Positions 50,284-59,594 of a stretch of 64,000 bases of DNA are shown here, one piece after another. This stretch comes from Conyzicola nivalis (GTDB taxonomy: Bacteria; Actinomycetota; Actinomycetes; Actinomycetales; Microbacteriaceae). The position numbers and the translations under genes are program-made. The stretch is from NCBI RefSeq assembly GCF_014639655.1, contig NZ_BMGB01000001.1, positions 2,329,082 through 2,393,081 of the forward strand, written 5' to 3'. The notes under the pieces are model-generated. The model was given only the letters and a program-made list of their open reading frames with translations. It was not told where the DNA came from and did no database searches. Each line of letters starts with the position of its first letter. The stretch's first letter is position 1.

Positions 50284-51192
50284 CTAGTGCACGTACTCCA
50301 GAAGCTCTTCCCCGACCGAGCGCATCGCCTCCACGACACTCAGCCGCCGCGCGAGCGAGTCGTCGGCGAAGTGCACGGAGACCGCGTAGGACACCGCGGC
50401 ACGCCGGCCGCGCAGCGCTCCGGCTTCACTGCGGACGCCGACATCCGACCCCGTCTTGTTGATGAGGAGGGTCGAGTGGTCGGCGTTGCGGTGGGCGAGC
50501 GGGTCGAGACCGAAGGCGCTCGCCACGAGCGAGAGGTCGCTGTTGAGCGAGAGCCAGCCCATCACGCGCTGGCTCGTCACCGCGTCGACGACTTCTTCGC
50601 GGGCGAGCATGCCGAAGAGCCTGGCCAGCTCGTCGGTCGAGCCGACCGAGAGCTGGGGCGCGTCGTCGGGTCCACGCTTGTCGCGGGCGAAGTCGAGCAG
50701 CGCCGTGCGGCTGAGCCCGAGCGACTCGGTGCGAGCGCGCACGGCCTCGAGTCCCACCCGGTTCAGCAGCAGGTTGGTCGCCACGTTGTCGCTCGACGAG
50801 CCGACGAGGGTCGCGAGGTCGGTTATCGGGAGCGACGGTGCCTGCAGGTGCTGCCAGACTCCCGCGCTGCCGACGAGCCCGATGGGCGGCTTGTCGACGA
50901 TGCCGTACCCGGAGTCGTCGCGGGCGCTGAGCCGCGCCGACACCTCGATGAGCAGCAGCACCTTGCCGATGCTCGCCGTCGGCAGCACAATGCGGTCGTC
51001 GATTTCGAGAAGGGCACGACCCGAGCCCAGATCGCGCACGCTCGCCGACACCTCGGCTCCGTCGTAGGCGAGGCGACCGAGCGCACGGAACGATCCGGCG
51101 AACTTCGGCTCGCGCTGGGTGCTGACGTGTCGCCCGGGCGAGGCGGCGCGCAACCGCTCGGAGCGTTCTCTAATTCGGGCTACTTGCGCCAC
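50284..51192 (-). CDS. Class A beta-lactamase-like serine hydrolase
   Basis: The 302-residue protein has three landmarks of the class A fold: PTASIGKVLL (Ser74, Lys77), SSSDNVATN (Ser134, Asp135, Asn136) and INKTGSD (Lys246-Thr-Gly248). The omega-loop ExxLN motif that supplies the deacylating glutamate of true beta-lactamases is not visible, and no signal peptide precedes the domain. It may therefore be a cytoplasmic or cryptically exported esterase/amidase of this fold. GTG 51192 is the longest start; GTG 51126 is possible. It is co-directional with pepO upstream. Confidence 0.8.
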   Translation of the reverse strand: MAQVARIRERSERLRAASPGRHVSTQREPKFAGSFRALGRLAYDGAEVSASVRDLGSGRALLEIDDRIVLPTASIGKVLLLIEVSARLSARDDSGYGIVDKPPIGLVGSAGVWQHLQAPSLPITDLATLVGSSSDNVATNLLLNRVGLEAVRARTESLGLSRTALLDFARDKRGPDDAPQLSVGSTDELARLFGMLAREEVVDAVTSQRVMGWLSLNSDLSLVASAFGLDPLAHRNADHSTLLINKTGSDVGVRSEAGALRGRRAAVSYAVSVHFADDSLARRLSVVEAMRSVGEELLEYVH

Positions 51193-51225
51193 CGGCGGCC
51201 TCTGCAGTGCGCTCGAGCGGGAGGG

Positions 51226-53211
51226 TCACCAGATGGTGACTCGTTCGTTCGGATCAAGCCAGAGCGCGTCAGTGGGCGTGACCCCGAAGGTGGTGTAGAA
51301 GTCGTCAATGTTACGCACGATCTGGTTGCAGCGGAACTCATTTGGGGAATGAGGATCTATTGAAATTAAGCGAATAACTTCCGCATCCCTGGCCTTGATC
51401 TGCCACGCCTGAGCCCACGAGAGGAAGAAGCGCTCGGCGCCGGTGAGGCCGTCGACAACGGGCGGTTCCTCCCCGTCGAGCGACAGCAGGTAGGCCTTCC
51501 ACGCGATGCTGAGACCGCCGAGGTCGCCGATGTTCTCGCCGATCGTGAGGGCACCGTTGACGTGGTGCTCGGGGGTCTGCGCGGGGGCGAGGGCGTTGTA
51601 CTGCTCGATGAGCGATGCGGTGAGCTTCTCGAACGCCGCCTTGTCGTCTTCGGTCCACCAGTCGGTCAGCTTGCCGTCGCCGTCGTACTTCGAACCCTGG
51701 TCGTCGAAGCCGTGGCCGATCTCGTGCCCGATCACGGCGCCGATCGCGCCGTAGTTCGCTGCTGCGTCGCGCTTCTCGTCGAAGAACGGGAACTGCAGGA
51801 TGGCCGCCGGGAACACGATCTCGTTGAAGCCGGGGTTGTAGTAGGCGTTGATGGTCTGCGGCGTCATGAACCACTCGTCCCGGTCGAGCGGCTTGCCGAT
51901 CTTGCCCAGCTCGCGCTGGAACTCGAACTCGTTGGTCGCGCGCACGTTGCCGAGCAGGTCGAGCGCGTCGATCTCGAGGGTCGAGTAGTCGCGCCACTTC
52001 GCCGGGTAACCGATCTTCGGCGTGAACTTGTCGAGCTTCTCGAGCGCGCGGCGGCGGGTCTCCTCGCCCATCCAGGTCAGCCCGGTGATGCTCTGCCGGT
52101 AGGCCTCGACGAGGTTGGCGACGAGCACGTCCATGCTCGCCTTCGCCTCCTCGGGGAAGTGGCGGTCGACGTAGATGCGGCCGACGGCCTCGCCGAGTGC
52201 GCCCTCCACGAGCGAGACGCCGCGCTTCCACCTGGCGCGCAGTTCGGGGGTGCCGGTGAGCGTCTTGCCGTAGAAGCCGAAGTTCGCGTCGACGAAGTCC
52301 TGGCTCAGGTAGGCGGCGTTCGACCGGATGACCTGCCAGGCGAGCCAGTCGGTCCAGCTGTCGATGCGGTCGGGGCTGAGCAGATCCGCGACGCCGGCGA
52401 GGAAGCTCGGCTGGCGCACGACGACTTCGTCGAAGGATGCCTGCGGCACGTCGAGAGCGGACTTCCAGATGTCGAAGTCGGCACCGTCGGCGACGGCGTC
52501 GACCGAGGCGAGGGCGCGGGCGTCGACCCACGGCATCGGGTTGTAGGTGGCCTCGCTGTCGCGGTTCTTCACGTTGTCCCAGTGGTGGGCCGCGAGATCG
52601 GTCTCGAGCGCGAAGATGCGGGCGGCCGCCTCGGCCGCGTTCTCGCGACCGGCTAGCCGCAGCATCCGCTCGATGAATGCCACATAGGCGGTGCGGACCT
52701 CGGCGAACTTCTCTTCGCGGAAGTAGCTCTCGTCGGGCAGTCCGATTCCGCCCTGCTCGAGGAAGACGCGGTAGCGCTCGGGGTTGCCGGGGTCGTTGTC
52801 GACGAAGACCTGCACGAACCCGGTCGAACCGCGGCGCTCGAGACGGCCGAGTGCGGCGAGCAGGTCGGGGATGGAGCCGACCGCGTCGACCTCGGCGAGA
52901 AGGGGTTCGAGCGGCGTCGCGCCGAGGGCCTCGATGCGCGCCTCGTCGAGGAAGCTGGCGTACAGGTCGCCGAACTTGCGCTGTTCGGTGCCGGGCTCGG
53001 CCGACTGCGCCTCGACGATGATGTCGCGCACGGCCTTTTCGGCCTCTTCGGCGAGCACATAGAAGGAGCCGTAGCGTGCCTTGTCGCTCGGGATCTCGGT
53101 GCGGGCGATCCACTTGCCGTTCACGTGGCGGAAGAGGTCGTCTTGCGGACGCACCGCCTGGTCGAGTTCTTCGGTGAGGATTCCGGACGGGAGGGAGTTG
53201 TCGACGCTCAT
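51226..53211 (-). CDS. pepO: M13 family zinc metallopeptidase (PepO/neprilysin-like)
   Basis: The 661-residue peptidase has the zinc site VIGHEIGHGFDDQG (His496, Glu497, His500) with the third ligand in GENIGDLGGLSIAW, and upstream substrate-site motifs AYYNPGFNEIVFPAAILQ. The C-terminus ends in RVTIW as in relatives, preceded by NEFRCNQIVRNIDDFYTTFGV. There is no signal peptide or membrane anchor, so it acts in the cytoplasm on short peptides, unlike mammalian neprilysin. ATG 53211 has TAGGGT seven bases upstream; a GTG three codons earlier is less likely. Confidence 0.95.
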   Translation of the reverse strand: MSVDNSLPSGILTEELDQAVRPQDDLFRHVNGKWIARTEIPSDKARYGSFYVLAEEAEKAVRDIIVEAQSAEPGTEQRKFGDLYASFLDEARIEALGATPLEPLLAEVDAVGSIPDLLAALGRLERRGSTGFVQVFVDNDPGNPERYRVFLEQGGIGLPDESYFREEKFAEVRTAYVAFIERMLRLAGRENAAEAAARIFALETDLAAHHWDNVKNRDSEATYNPMPWVDARALASVDAVADGADFDIWKSALDVPQASFDEVVVRQPSFLAGVADLLSPDRIDSWTDWLAWQVIRSNAAYLSQDFVDANFGFYGKTLTGTPELRARWKRGVSLVEGALGEAVGRIYVDRHFPEEAKASMDVLVANLVEAYRQSITGLTWMGEETRRRALEKLDKFTPKIGYPAKWRDYSTLEIDALDLLGNVRATNEFEFQRELGKIGKPLDRDEWFMTPQTINAYYNPGFNEIVFPAAILQFPFFDEKRDAAANYGAIGAVIGHEIGHGFDDQGSKYDGDGKLTDWWTEDDKAAFEKLTASLIEQYNALAPAQTPEHHVNGALTIGENIGDLGGLSIAWKAYLLSLDGEEPPVVDGLTGAERFFLSWAQAWQIKARDAEVIRLISIDPHSPNEFRCNQIVRNIDDFYTTFGVTPTDALWLDPNERVTIW

Positions 53212-53303
53212 GGGTTCCACCCTATTCCTCGCGGCCGTCGGAGCAGCTCGTGCGCCGACCCCCTCGAGATTCGTCTACCTTTCGTCTAGAACTGCACTCA
53301 TCA

Positions 53304-53333
53304 TTGGCGAAGACGATCTTTGAAGAGTATGAT
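53304..53333 (+). promoter_or_regulatory. Leaderless promoter of the MarR operon
   Basis: TTGGCG (53304-53309) and TATGAT (53328-53333), 18 bases apart, form a recognisable promoter. TATGAT ends exactly six bases before ATG 53340, so transcription would start at or next to the start codon. Confidence 0.7.
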
Positions 53334-53339
53334 CTCGCT

Positions 53340-53918
53340 ATGAACATTTCTTCGGCTACAGACGTGGCGGACTTCCCGCCGGAGATCGATTGGGGCGCGG
53401 GAGGGATCGAGACCGAACTCGGCTGGGCCCTGCCGGCGATGTATCAGGGGTTCTCCCGGTCCGCTACGGGTGCGGTCGCCGATGTTCCGGGCGGACCGCG
53501 GGGCTACCAGGTGCTCGTGGCGATCACGACCGAGGAGCCTTCCTCCCAACTGGCGCTCGCCCAGCGTCTCGGGATCGACAAAACCCAGATGACCTATGTC
53601 ATCGATGCCCTCGAGGCCGGCGGATTCGTCGAGCGTCGCCCCGACCCGAACGATCGGCGGATCCGCCAGGTGCATCCGACAGACGGCGGCCGGACGCTGT
53701 TGACCTCCGCACGTGTCGCCCTCCGCGACGTCGAGGGTGTCCTGATGCGACACCTCGGCCCCGACGAGCAGACGCAACTCCGCCGGCTCTTGGCCCGGGT
53801 CGCGCTCGGCGCCGGAAACGTCGAATCCTGCATTGCCGACGCACGCGCATCGGCCGACCAGCCCCTCGCCGCCCCCGACCGATCCCGCCGATCCACCCCT
53901 TCGCCCACAACAGATTGA
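53340..53918 (+). CDS. MarR family transcriptional regulator
   Basis: The 192-residue protein has a MarR winged helix: YQVLVAITTEEPSSQLALAQRLGI, DKTQMTYVIDALEAGGFVERRPDPNDRRIRQVHPTDGG (about 55-115), where the DPNDRR wing is diagnostic. The C-terminal tail is long and Pro/Ala-rich. MarR proteins sense aromatic or oxidising compounds and repress adjacent genes. The NmrA-like oxidoreductase starts 11 bp downstream, so the two form an operon, with a MATE transporter following. Confidence 0.93.
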   Translation: MNISSATDVADFPPEIDWGAGGIETELGWALPAMYQGFSRSATGAVADVPGGPRGYQVLVAITTEEPSSQLALAQRLGIDKTQMTYVIDALEAGGFVERRPDPNDRRIRQVHPTDGGRTLLTSARVALRDVEGVLMRHLGPDEQTQLRRLLARVALGAGNVESCIADARASADQPLAAPDRSRRSTPSPTTD

Positions 53919-53929
53919 GACGCTCCCCC

Positions 53930-54850
53930 ATGACCCACACCATCCTCATCGCCGGGGCCACCGGCGACCTGGGCCAGCGGATCGTCCGCGAACTCCTGCA
54001 ACGCGACGCCCGGCTCCGGGTGCTCACCCGCCCCGGCAGCGCGACCGCAGCCGCACTCTTCGGCGACGACGACCGCATCGACATCGTGACCGCCGCCTAT
54101 TCCGACCACGCCGCGCTGACCGCCGCCGTGTCCGGCGTCGACGTGGTTGTCTCGGCCGTCAGCGGCGTCCGCCCGGTCATCGTCGACGCCCAGCGCGCCC
54201 TCCTGAAAGCGACCGTCGCAGCCGGTGTGCCCCGGTTCATCCCGTCGGACTACTCCGCCGACTACCGTCAGATCAGCCCGGGCACCAACCGCAACTTCGA
54301 AATCCGTCGCGAGTTCGCGGCCGATGTCGATGCCGCGCCCGTTCAGGCGACGTCGATCCTCAACGGCATGTTCACCGACCTGCTCACCGACGAGGCACCC
54401 ATGATCCTCTTCGGCCGTCGACGGGTCCTGTTCTGGTCCTCCGCCGACCAGATCCTCGACTTCACCACGAAAGACGACGTCGCTCGCGTCACCGCCCTCG
54501 CCGCGCTGGACGACGATGCTCCACGCGTCATCGAGATCGCCGGTGCACAGGTCTCCGCCCGCGACGTCGCCCGAACGATGACCGAGCTCACGGGAACCGA
54601 ATTCAAGCTGCAGTGGGCCGGCACGACGGGAACGCTTTCGGCAATGAGCAAGGTCGGCAAGCGGTTCTCGAAGAACCCGGATGAGACCTTCCCGGCCTGG
54701 CAGGGCATGCAGTATTTCGTCAGCATGTTCAGCGGCCAGGCGCAGCTCCATCACGTCGACAACGACCGGTTCGGCCCCCACGCCTGGACCTCCGTGCGAG
54801 ACGTGCTCCAGGCGCACCTCGCCGGTCGGAAAGCGTCGACGACGGCTTGA
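53930..54850 (+). CDS. NmrA-like NAD(P)-binding oxidoreductase
   Basis: The 306-residue protein has an N-terminal Rossmann fold, TILIAGATGDLGQRIVRELLQRD (GxxGxxG at 10-16), and the atypical SDR pattern without a clear Tyr-x-x-x-Lys pair (GVPRFIPSDYSADY instead), matching NmrA/isoflavone-reductase-like proteins. These are reductases or redox sensors. It follows a MarR gene closely, suggesting induction by a toxic or aromatic compound. No strong ribosome binding site is visible. Confidence 0.88.
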   Translation: MTHTILIAGATGDLGQRIVRELLQRDARLRVLTRPGSATAAALFGDDDRIDIVTAAYSDHAALTAAVSGVDVVVSAVSGVRPVIVDAQRALLKATVAAGVPRFIPSDYSADYRQISPGTNRNFEIRREFAADVDAAPVQATSILNGMFTDLLTDEAPMILFGRRRVLFWSSADQILDFTTKDDVARVTALAALDDDAPRVIEIAGAQVSARDVARTMTELTGTEFKLQWAGTTGTLSAMSKVGKRFSKNPDETFPAWQGMQYFVSMFSGQAQLHHVDNDRFGPHAWTSVRDVLQAHLAGRKASTTA

Positions 54851-54908
54851 CCCGGTCGCGGCCGTCAGGGCGGCCGCGACCCGACTCCCCAACCGGCAGA
54901 CTGTGACT

Positions 54909-56219
54909 GTGACCAGAGCCCTCGACCGCGACATCCGGCGGCTCGCCCTCCCGGCGCTCGGTGCCCTCGTGGCCGAGCCGCTCTTCCTGCTCACCGACAC
55001 CGCTCTCGTCGGCCACCTGGGCAGCGTGCCGCTCGCCGGTCTCGGCATCGCGAGCGTGGTGATCCAGACCGTGGTGGGTCTGCTCGTCTTCCTCGCCTAC
55101 GCGACGACCCCGATGGTCGCCCGGCGCCTCGGTTCCGGCGATCTCACCGGCGCGGTGCGCGCGGGAATCGACGGCGTCTGGCTCGCGCTCGCGGTCGGCG
55201 CAGTGCTCGTCGCCGCCGGAGTACCGCTCTCGGGCTGGCTCGTCGGGCTGTTCGGGGCGTCGCCAGAGGTCACCGCCGCAGCGGCCACCTACCTCGCGAT
55301 CGCCCTGTGGGGCATCCCCGCGCTGCTGCTCACGCTCGCCGCGAGCGGCCTGCTGCGCGGCCTGCAGAACACCACCACCCCGCTCGTCGTCGCCGGCGTC
55401 GGCTTCGCCGCGAACGCCGCACTCAACGCCGTGTTCATCTACGGTTTCGGCTGGGGCATTGCGGGCTCGGCGATCGGCACGGTCGTCGCCAGCTGGGGAA
55501 TGGCGGCGGCTTACCTCGTGATCATCGTGCGTTCGGCGCGGGCGACCGGGGCGTCGCTCACCCCGCACGTCTCCGGGCTCGGCAGCGCGCTGCGCAGCGG
55601 CGGCTGGCTGCTGCTGCGCACGGCGTCCCTGCGCGTGGCCATGCTCGCGACGGTCGTCGTCGCGACCGACTTCGGCACGCACGAACTCGCGCCCACCCAG
55701 ATCGCGCTGACGCTCTTCTCCACCCTGGCGTTCGTGCTGGACGCGCTGGCCATCGCGGGTCAGGCGATGATCGGTCACGGGCTGGGCGCATCCGACCTGC
55801 CGCGCGTCCGTGCCATCACCACGCGCCTGCTGCACTTCGGGGTGGGCGGCGGCGCCCTGCTCGGCGTGGCGATCGCCGCGCTCAGCCCGGTGCTTCCGGT
55901 GATTTTCACTTCGGATGACGCGATCTCGGTTGCCCTCACGGTGGTGTTGCTCGTGATGGCGGGCGGGATCCCGATCGCGGGTTACGTGTTCGTGCTCGAC
56001 GGAGTGCTGATCGGCGCGGGCGACGCGAAGTACCTCGCGCTCACCGGCTTGGTGAACCTCGCCGTGTATCTGCCGCTGCTCTGGGCGGTCTCTGGCCTCG
56101 ACGGAACTGCCGGTATCGCCTGGCTGTGGGCCGCGTTCGGCTTCGGCTACATCGGAGCCCGCGCGGTCACGCTGGGCCTGCGCGCGCGGGGCGACCGCTG
56201 GATCGTGACCGGCGCCTGA
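54909..56219 (+). CDS. MATE family efflux transporter (DinF-like)
   Basis: The 436-residue protein has twelve hydrophobic segments and MATE features ALPALGALVAEPLFLLTDTALVGHLG (first helix), GIPALLLTLAASGLLRGLQNTTTPL and DGVLIGAGDAKYLALTGLVN. Members export drugs or metabolites using sodium or protons; the sequence is closest in style to the DinF branch. GTG 54909 was chosen with CAGACT ending six bases upstream, and a second GTG two codons earlier is possible. It follows the MarR/NmrA pair after 58 bp. Confidence 0.9.
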   Translation: MTRALDRDIRRLALPALGALVAEPLFLLTDTALVGHLGSVPLAGLGIASVVIQTVVGLLVFLAYATTPMVARRLGSGDLTGAVRAGIDGVWLALAVGAVLVAAGVPLSGWLVGLFGASPEVTAAAATYLAIALWGIPALLLTLAASGLLRGLQNTTTPLVVAGVGFAANAALNAVFIYGFGWGIAGSAIGTVVASWGMAAAYLVIIVRSARATGASLTPHVSGLGSALRSGGWLLLRTASLRVAMLATVVVATDFGTHELAPTQIALTLFSTLAFVLDALAIAGQAMIGHGLGASDLPRVRAITTRLLHFGVGGGALLGVAIAALSPVLPVIFTSDDAISVALTVVLLVMAGGIPIAGYVFVLDGVLIGAGDAKYLALTGLVNLAVYLPLLWAVSGLDGTAGIAWLWAAFGFGYIGARAVTLGLRARGDRWIVTGA

Positions 56220-56305
56220 GGCCGGCCGGTCCCGTCGCGCCGCGTTTTGTCACCCCAGCGGCCAAATGTCCGGGGCGGGTGTGAAAAAAGGCCGCGCAAC
56301 CCTGG

Positions 56306-57376
56306 TCAGCGGCCGGGCGCCGGGCCGGTCGTCGCACCGATGTGCAGCTCGCTCGTGAAGGCGGCAGGCTCGTCGGGTGCCGCGGCGAGACTCGCCAGCA
56401 CGGCCCGACCGGCCGCGCTGCCCTTCTCGACGGCGGGCTGCACGAGCGTCGTGAGGTCGAGGTCGAGGCGCACGCCGTCGAAACCGAGCACGCTCAGGTC
56501 GCCGGGAACGCTGAGTCCGAGCGCCTCCGCCGCGCGGATCACACCCACGGCGAGCAGGTCGCTCTGCGCGATGACCGCTGTCGGGCGGTCGGCAGCCGAC
56601 AGCAGCTCGCGGCCGGCGAGCTCGCCCTCCTCGACCGTGCTTCCCGCCGCGACGACCCCGACGGCGTCGGGATAGACGTCGCGGGCGCCCCGGATGCGTT
56701 GGGTCGCCGTGAACGCGGAACTCGCGGCCTCGCGCTCGGGCGTGAGCGCCCCGCGCTCGTGTTCCGGGCCGAGCGGCAGCGTGACGAGCGCCACCCGCTC
56801 GTGGCCGAGACCGCGCAGGTGCTCGGCGCCGCGCCGGGTCGCGTCGCGGTTGTCGAGGTCGATCGGCACGACGCCCTGCATGCGCTCCGCCTCGATGGCG
56901 ACGATCGGGATGCCGCGTTGGCGCAGCGTCACGACGGACTGGTCGAGCCGCGTGCTGCAGCCGATGAGCACGACGGCGTCCATGGGCGCGACGGAGATGT
57001 CGGCCGCTCCCCCGGTGTCGGTGAGCAACAGCAGCGCGAGCCCGGCCGTGCCGGTGACGTCGGCGATGCCGTCGAGCATGGCGATGTTCATCGGGTCGCG
57101 GAACGCGTCGGCCAGACGGTCCTCGATCACGACGCCGATGATCCCGGAACGCCCGCGCCGCAGCGACTGGGCCCGCGGGTCGGGTCCGGCGTAATCGAGT
57201 TCGGCCGCCGCGGCGAGCACGCGCGCGCGGGTGGCGTCGGACACCGGGCCGGCGCCGCTGAAGGCGAGGGAGGCGGTAGACGCCGAGACGCCGGCGAGGG
57301 CGGCGACCGCCGCGAGGTTGGGGCGCGGGGGTGCGGCTGGCGCATCCGCCCCACTGGTAGTTGCTTCGGCTCCCAT
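56306..57376 (-). CDS. LacI family transcriptional regulator
   Basis: The 356-residue protein has a LacI HTH (LAAVAALAGVSASTASLAFSGAGPVSDATRARVL, residues 24-57) and hinge (LDYAGPDPRAQSLRRGRSG), then a periplasmic-binding-type sugar-sensing domain (IIGVVIEDRLADAFRDPMN onward). The hinge and fold are normal; the effector is unknown. It is divergent from an MFS transporter, and two abutting 14-bp palindromes lie between them. The start ATG 57376 is preceded by TAAGCT after eight bases. Confidence 0.93.
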   Translation of the reverse strand: MGAEATTSGADAPAAPPRPNLAAVAALAGVSASTASLAFSGAGPVSDATRARVLAAAAELDYAGPDPRAQSLRRGRSGIIGVVIEDRLADAFRDPMNIAMLDGIADVTGTAGLALLLLTDTGGAADISVAPMDAVVLIGCSTRLDQSVVTLRQRGIPIVAIEAERMQGVVPIDLDNRDATRRGAEHLRGLGHERVALVTLPLGPEHERGALTPEREAASSAFTATQRIRGARDVYPDAVGVVAAGSTVEEGELAGRELLSAADRPTAVIAQSDLLAVGVIRAAEALGLSVPGDLSVLGFDGVRLDLDLTTLVQPAVEKGSAAGRAVLASLAAAPDEPAAFTSELHIGATTGPAPGR

Positions 57377-57391
57377 AGCTTGCTAGCTTAG

Positions 57392-57419
57392 TCGAATCGA
57401 TTCGATCGAATCGATTCGA
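57392..57419. promoter_or_regulatory. Two tandem perfect 14-bp palindromes, LacI operators
   Basis: TCGAATCGATTCGA occurs twice with no gap (57392-57405 and 57406-57419). Each is a perfect palindrome centred on CG. They lie in the 66-bp gap between lacI and the MFS gene, where two LacI dimers could bind side by side and block both promoters. Confidence 0.85.
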
Positions 57420-57442
57420 CCTCCTGATCTCTCGGAGACCCC

Positions 57443-58702
57443 ATGTCAGCAACGCCACCGTCGGCGCCGGCTACCAACGCAGCCGGCGCCCTCTCCCGCC
57501 ACCAGGTCGTCGCCTGGCGCAACGCGATGTTCGTGATCTTCGCGCTGTGCGGGCTCGCCCTCGCCAGCTGGGTGTCCCGGTTGCCCGCGGTGCGCGACGA
57601 ACTCGGCGCCTCGACCCTCGACATGGGCGTGCTCATCTTCGGGCTGTCGTTCGGCTCGATCCTCGGCCTGCTCGTGTCGAGCCACATCATCGCCCGGCTC
57701 GGGGCGCGCACGACCATGCGTTGGGGGTTCGTCATCGCGCCGATCGGCCTCGCCTCCGCGGGCCTCGCCGCGACCGTCGGGCCCAGCTTCCCCGTGATCT
57801 TCGTGGGACTCGCCGTGTTCGGCGCGGCGTTCAGCATCTGCGACGTGGGCATGAACGTCTCCGGCGCCGCCAACGAGCGCGCCCTCGGCCGCGCCATCAT
57901 GCCGATCTACCACGCGTTCTTCAGCTTCGGCACGATCGTCGGCGCCGGTCTGGGTGCTCTCGCCGAAGCGCTCGACGTGCCGATCGCCGCCCACATCGGC
58001 ATCATCGCCCTCGTCATCGTCGCGCTCGGCCAGGTCTCGCTGCGCTTCCTGCAGGACGAGAACTTCCTCGCCGACGGCGACGAACCGGTGGCCGACGACG
58101 ACCACTCGAAGAGCTGGCGCGGCCGCCTGAGCATCTGGCGCGACCCGCGCACCCTGCTGATCGGCGTGATCGTGCTCGGCATGGCGTTCGCCGAGGGATC
58201 CGCGAACGACTGGCTGACCCTCGCCATGGTCGACGGCCACGGTGTCAGCGGCACCGTCGGCGCGCTGATGTTCGGCATCTTCGTGACGGCGATGACCGTC
58301 GGCCGCCTCAGCGGCGTCTTCCTGCTCGACCGGTTCGGGCGTGTCCCGGTGCTGCGCGGCTCGGCCGTGCTCGCCATCATCGGACTCGTCATCGTGATCT
58401 TCGGCCCGAGCGCCGAGATCGCGATCGTGGGCATCGTGCTCTGGGGGCTCGGCTCGTCGCTGGGCTTCCCGGTGGGCATGTCGGCCGCCGCGGACGACCC
58501 GAAGACCGCGGCCGCCCGGGTGAGCGCCGTCGCCACGATCGGCTACTGCGCGTTCCTGGTCGGCCCGCCCGTGATCGGCCTGCTCGGCGAGCACTTCGGC
58601 ATCCTGCGCGCGCTGCTCGTGGTGCTGGTGCTTGTCGTCGCCGCGGGACTGGCGAGCGGCGCGGCCCGCGAGCCGAAGAACCCGACCGTCGCCGAGGCGT
58701 GA
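57443..58702 (+). CDS. MFS transporter
   Basis: The 419-residue protein has twelve hydrophobic segments and MFS features: RNAMFVIFALCGLALASWVSRLPAVRDELG (helix 1 and loop), GARTTMRWGFVIAPIGLASAGL and a second half starting near residue 220 after a charged loop. Its style recalls YbjJ-like transporters and sugar permeases. Divergent LacI control suggests a carbohydrate or derivative as substrate, but this is inference. GGAG lies seven bases before ATG 57443. A structured intergenic element follows. Confidence 0.88.
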   Translation: MSATPPSAPATNAAGALSRHQVVAWRNAMFVIFALCGLALASWVSRLPAVRDELGASTLDMGVLIFGLSFGSILGLLVSSHIIARLGARTTMRWGFVIAPIGLASAGLAATVGPSFPVIFVGLAVFGAAFSICDVGMNVSGAANERALGRAIMPIYHAFFSFGTIVGAGLGALAEALDVPIAAHIGIIALVIVALGQVSLRFLQDENFLADGDEPVADDDHSKSWRGRLSIWRDPRTLLIGVIVLGMAFAEGSANDWLTLAMVDGHGVSGTVGALMFGIFVTAMTVGRLSGVFLLDRFGRVPVLRGSAVLAIIGLVIVIFGPSAEIAIVGIVLWGLGSSLGFPVGMSAAADDPKTAAARVSAVATIGYCAFLVGPPVIGLLGEHFGILRALLVVLVLVVAAGLASGAAREPKNPTVAEA

Positions 58703-58717
58703 GCCGCGGCATCCGTC

Positions 58718-58809
58718 TCGCAACTCAGGCAGGAAATTGCGGGAGGCCCGAAAGGCCTGACAATTCGCGGATGCCACGGGTCGGCAGCCCGAATCTGCCT
58801 GATTTGCGA
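58718..58809. repeat. Nested inverted-repeat element between the MFS gene and nucS
   Basis: Outer arms TCGCAA-CT-CAGGCAG (58718-58732) and CTGCCTG-AT-TTGCGA (58795-58809) are complementary apart from a two-base bulge. Inside, AATTG (58735-58739) pairs with CAATT (58761-58765), which encloses AGGCC-CGAAA-GGCCT (58744-58758). The element could be a bidirectional RNA structure or terminator; no T-run is present. The remaining 48 bases hold the nucS promoter. Confidence 0.7.
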
Positions 58810-58857
58810 AGGTAGGCGGGTGGCAATCACGCCCGCGGCAGCACATAGGCTTGCCGG

Positions 58858-59553
58858 GTGCGCCTCGTTATAGCCAAGTGTTCCGTCGACTACGCCGGAA
58901 GGCTCAGTGCTCACCTGCCGGTGGCCACCCGGCTGCTGCTCGTGAAGGCCGACGGGAGTGTGCTCGTGCACTCCGACTCGCTGAGCTACAAGCCGCTCAA
59001 CTGGATGAGCCCGCCGTGCACCCTGGCGCAGGTCGACCCCGAGCAGGCGCAGCTCGACGCGGGCGTCACCGAGATCTGGAAGGTCACGCAGGCGAAGACC
59101 GCCGACATGCTGGTGATCTCGATCCACGAGATCATGCTTGATTCGACCCACGACCTCGGCATCGACCCCGGCCTGCAGAAGGACGGCGTGGAGAGCGACC
59201 TGCAGAAGCTGCTCGCCGAGCAGATCGAACTGCTGGGCGACGGCTACCACCTGGTGCGGCGCGAGCACATGACCGCGATCGGTCCCGTGGACATTCTGGC
59301 GAAGGATGCCTCGGGCGCCAGTGTCGCCGTCGAGATCAAGCGGCGCGGCGACATCGACGGCGTCGAACAGCTCACCCGCTACCTCGAGCTGATGAACCGC
59401 GACCCGCACCTCGCGCCCGTGGTGGGCGTTTTCGCGGCGCAGGAGATCAAGCCGCAAGCCCGGATGCTGGCCCAGGACCGCGGCATCCGCTGCCTGCTAC
59501 TCGACTACGACGCGATGCGCGGCATGGACGACAGCCACTCGCGCCTGTTCTAG
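58858..59553 (+). CDS. nucS: Endonuclease NucS, mismatch-specific
   Basis: The 231-residue protein is the EndoMS/NucS nuclease used by actinobacteria and archaea in place of MutS/MutL. It begins [20 protein letters not shown], has the beta-clamp-style N-terminal domain and the restriction-like catalytic core [31 protein letters not shown], with the D-x-n-ExK set in DILA and VEIK. GTG 58858 has TAGGCT (58846-58851) six bases upstream and no ribosome binding site. Confidence 0.95.
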   Translation: MRLVIAKCSVDYAGRLSAHLPVATRLLLVKADGSVLVHSDSLSYKPLNWMSPPCTLAQVDPEQAQLDAGVTEIWKVTQAKTADMLVISIHEIMLDSTHDLGIDPGLQKDGVESDLQKLLAEQIELLGDGYHLVRREHMTAIGPVDILAKDASGASVAVEIKRRGDIDGVEQLTRYLELMNRDPHLAPVVGVFAAQEIKPQARMLAQDRGIRCLLLDYDAMRGMDDSHSRLF

Positions 59554-59594
59554 CGACGCGGACCGACCCGCCACACTCGGGCAGCCGGTTTTAG

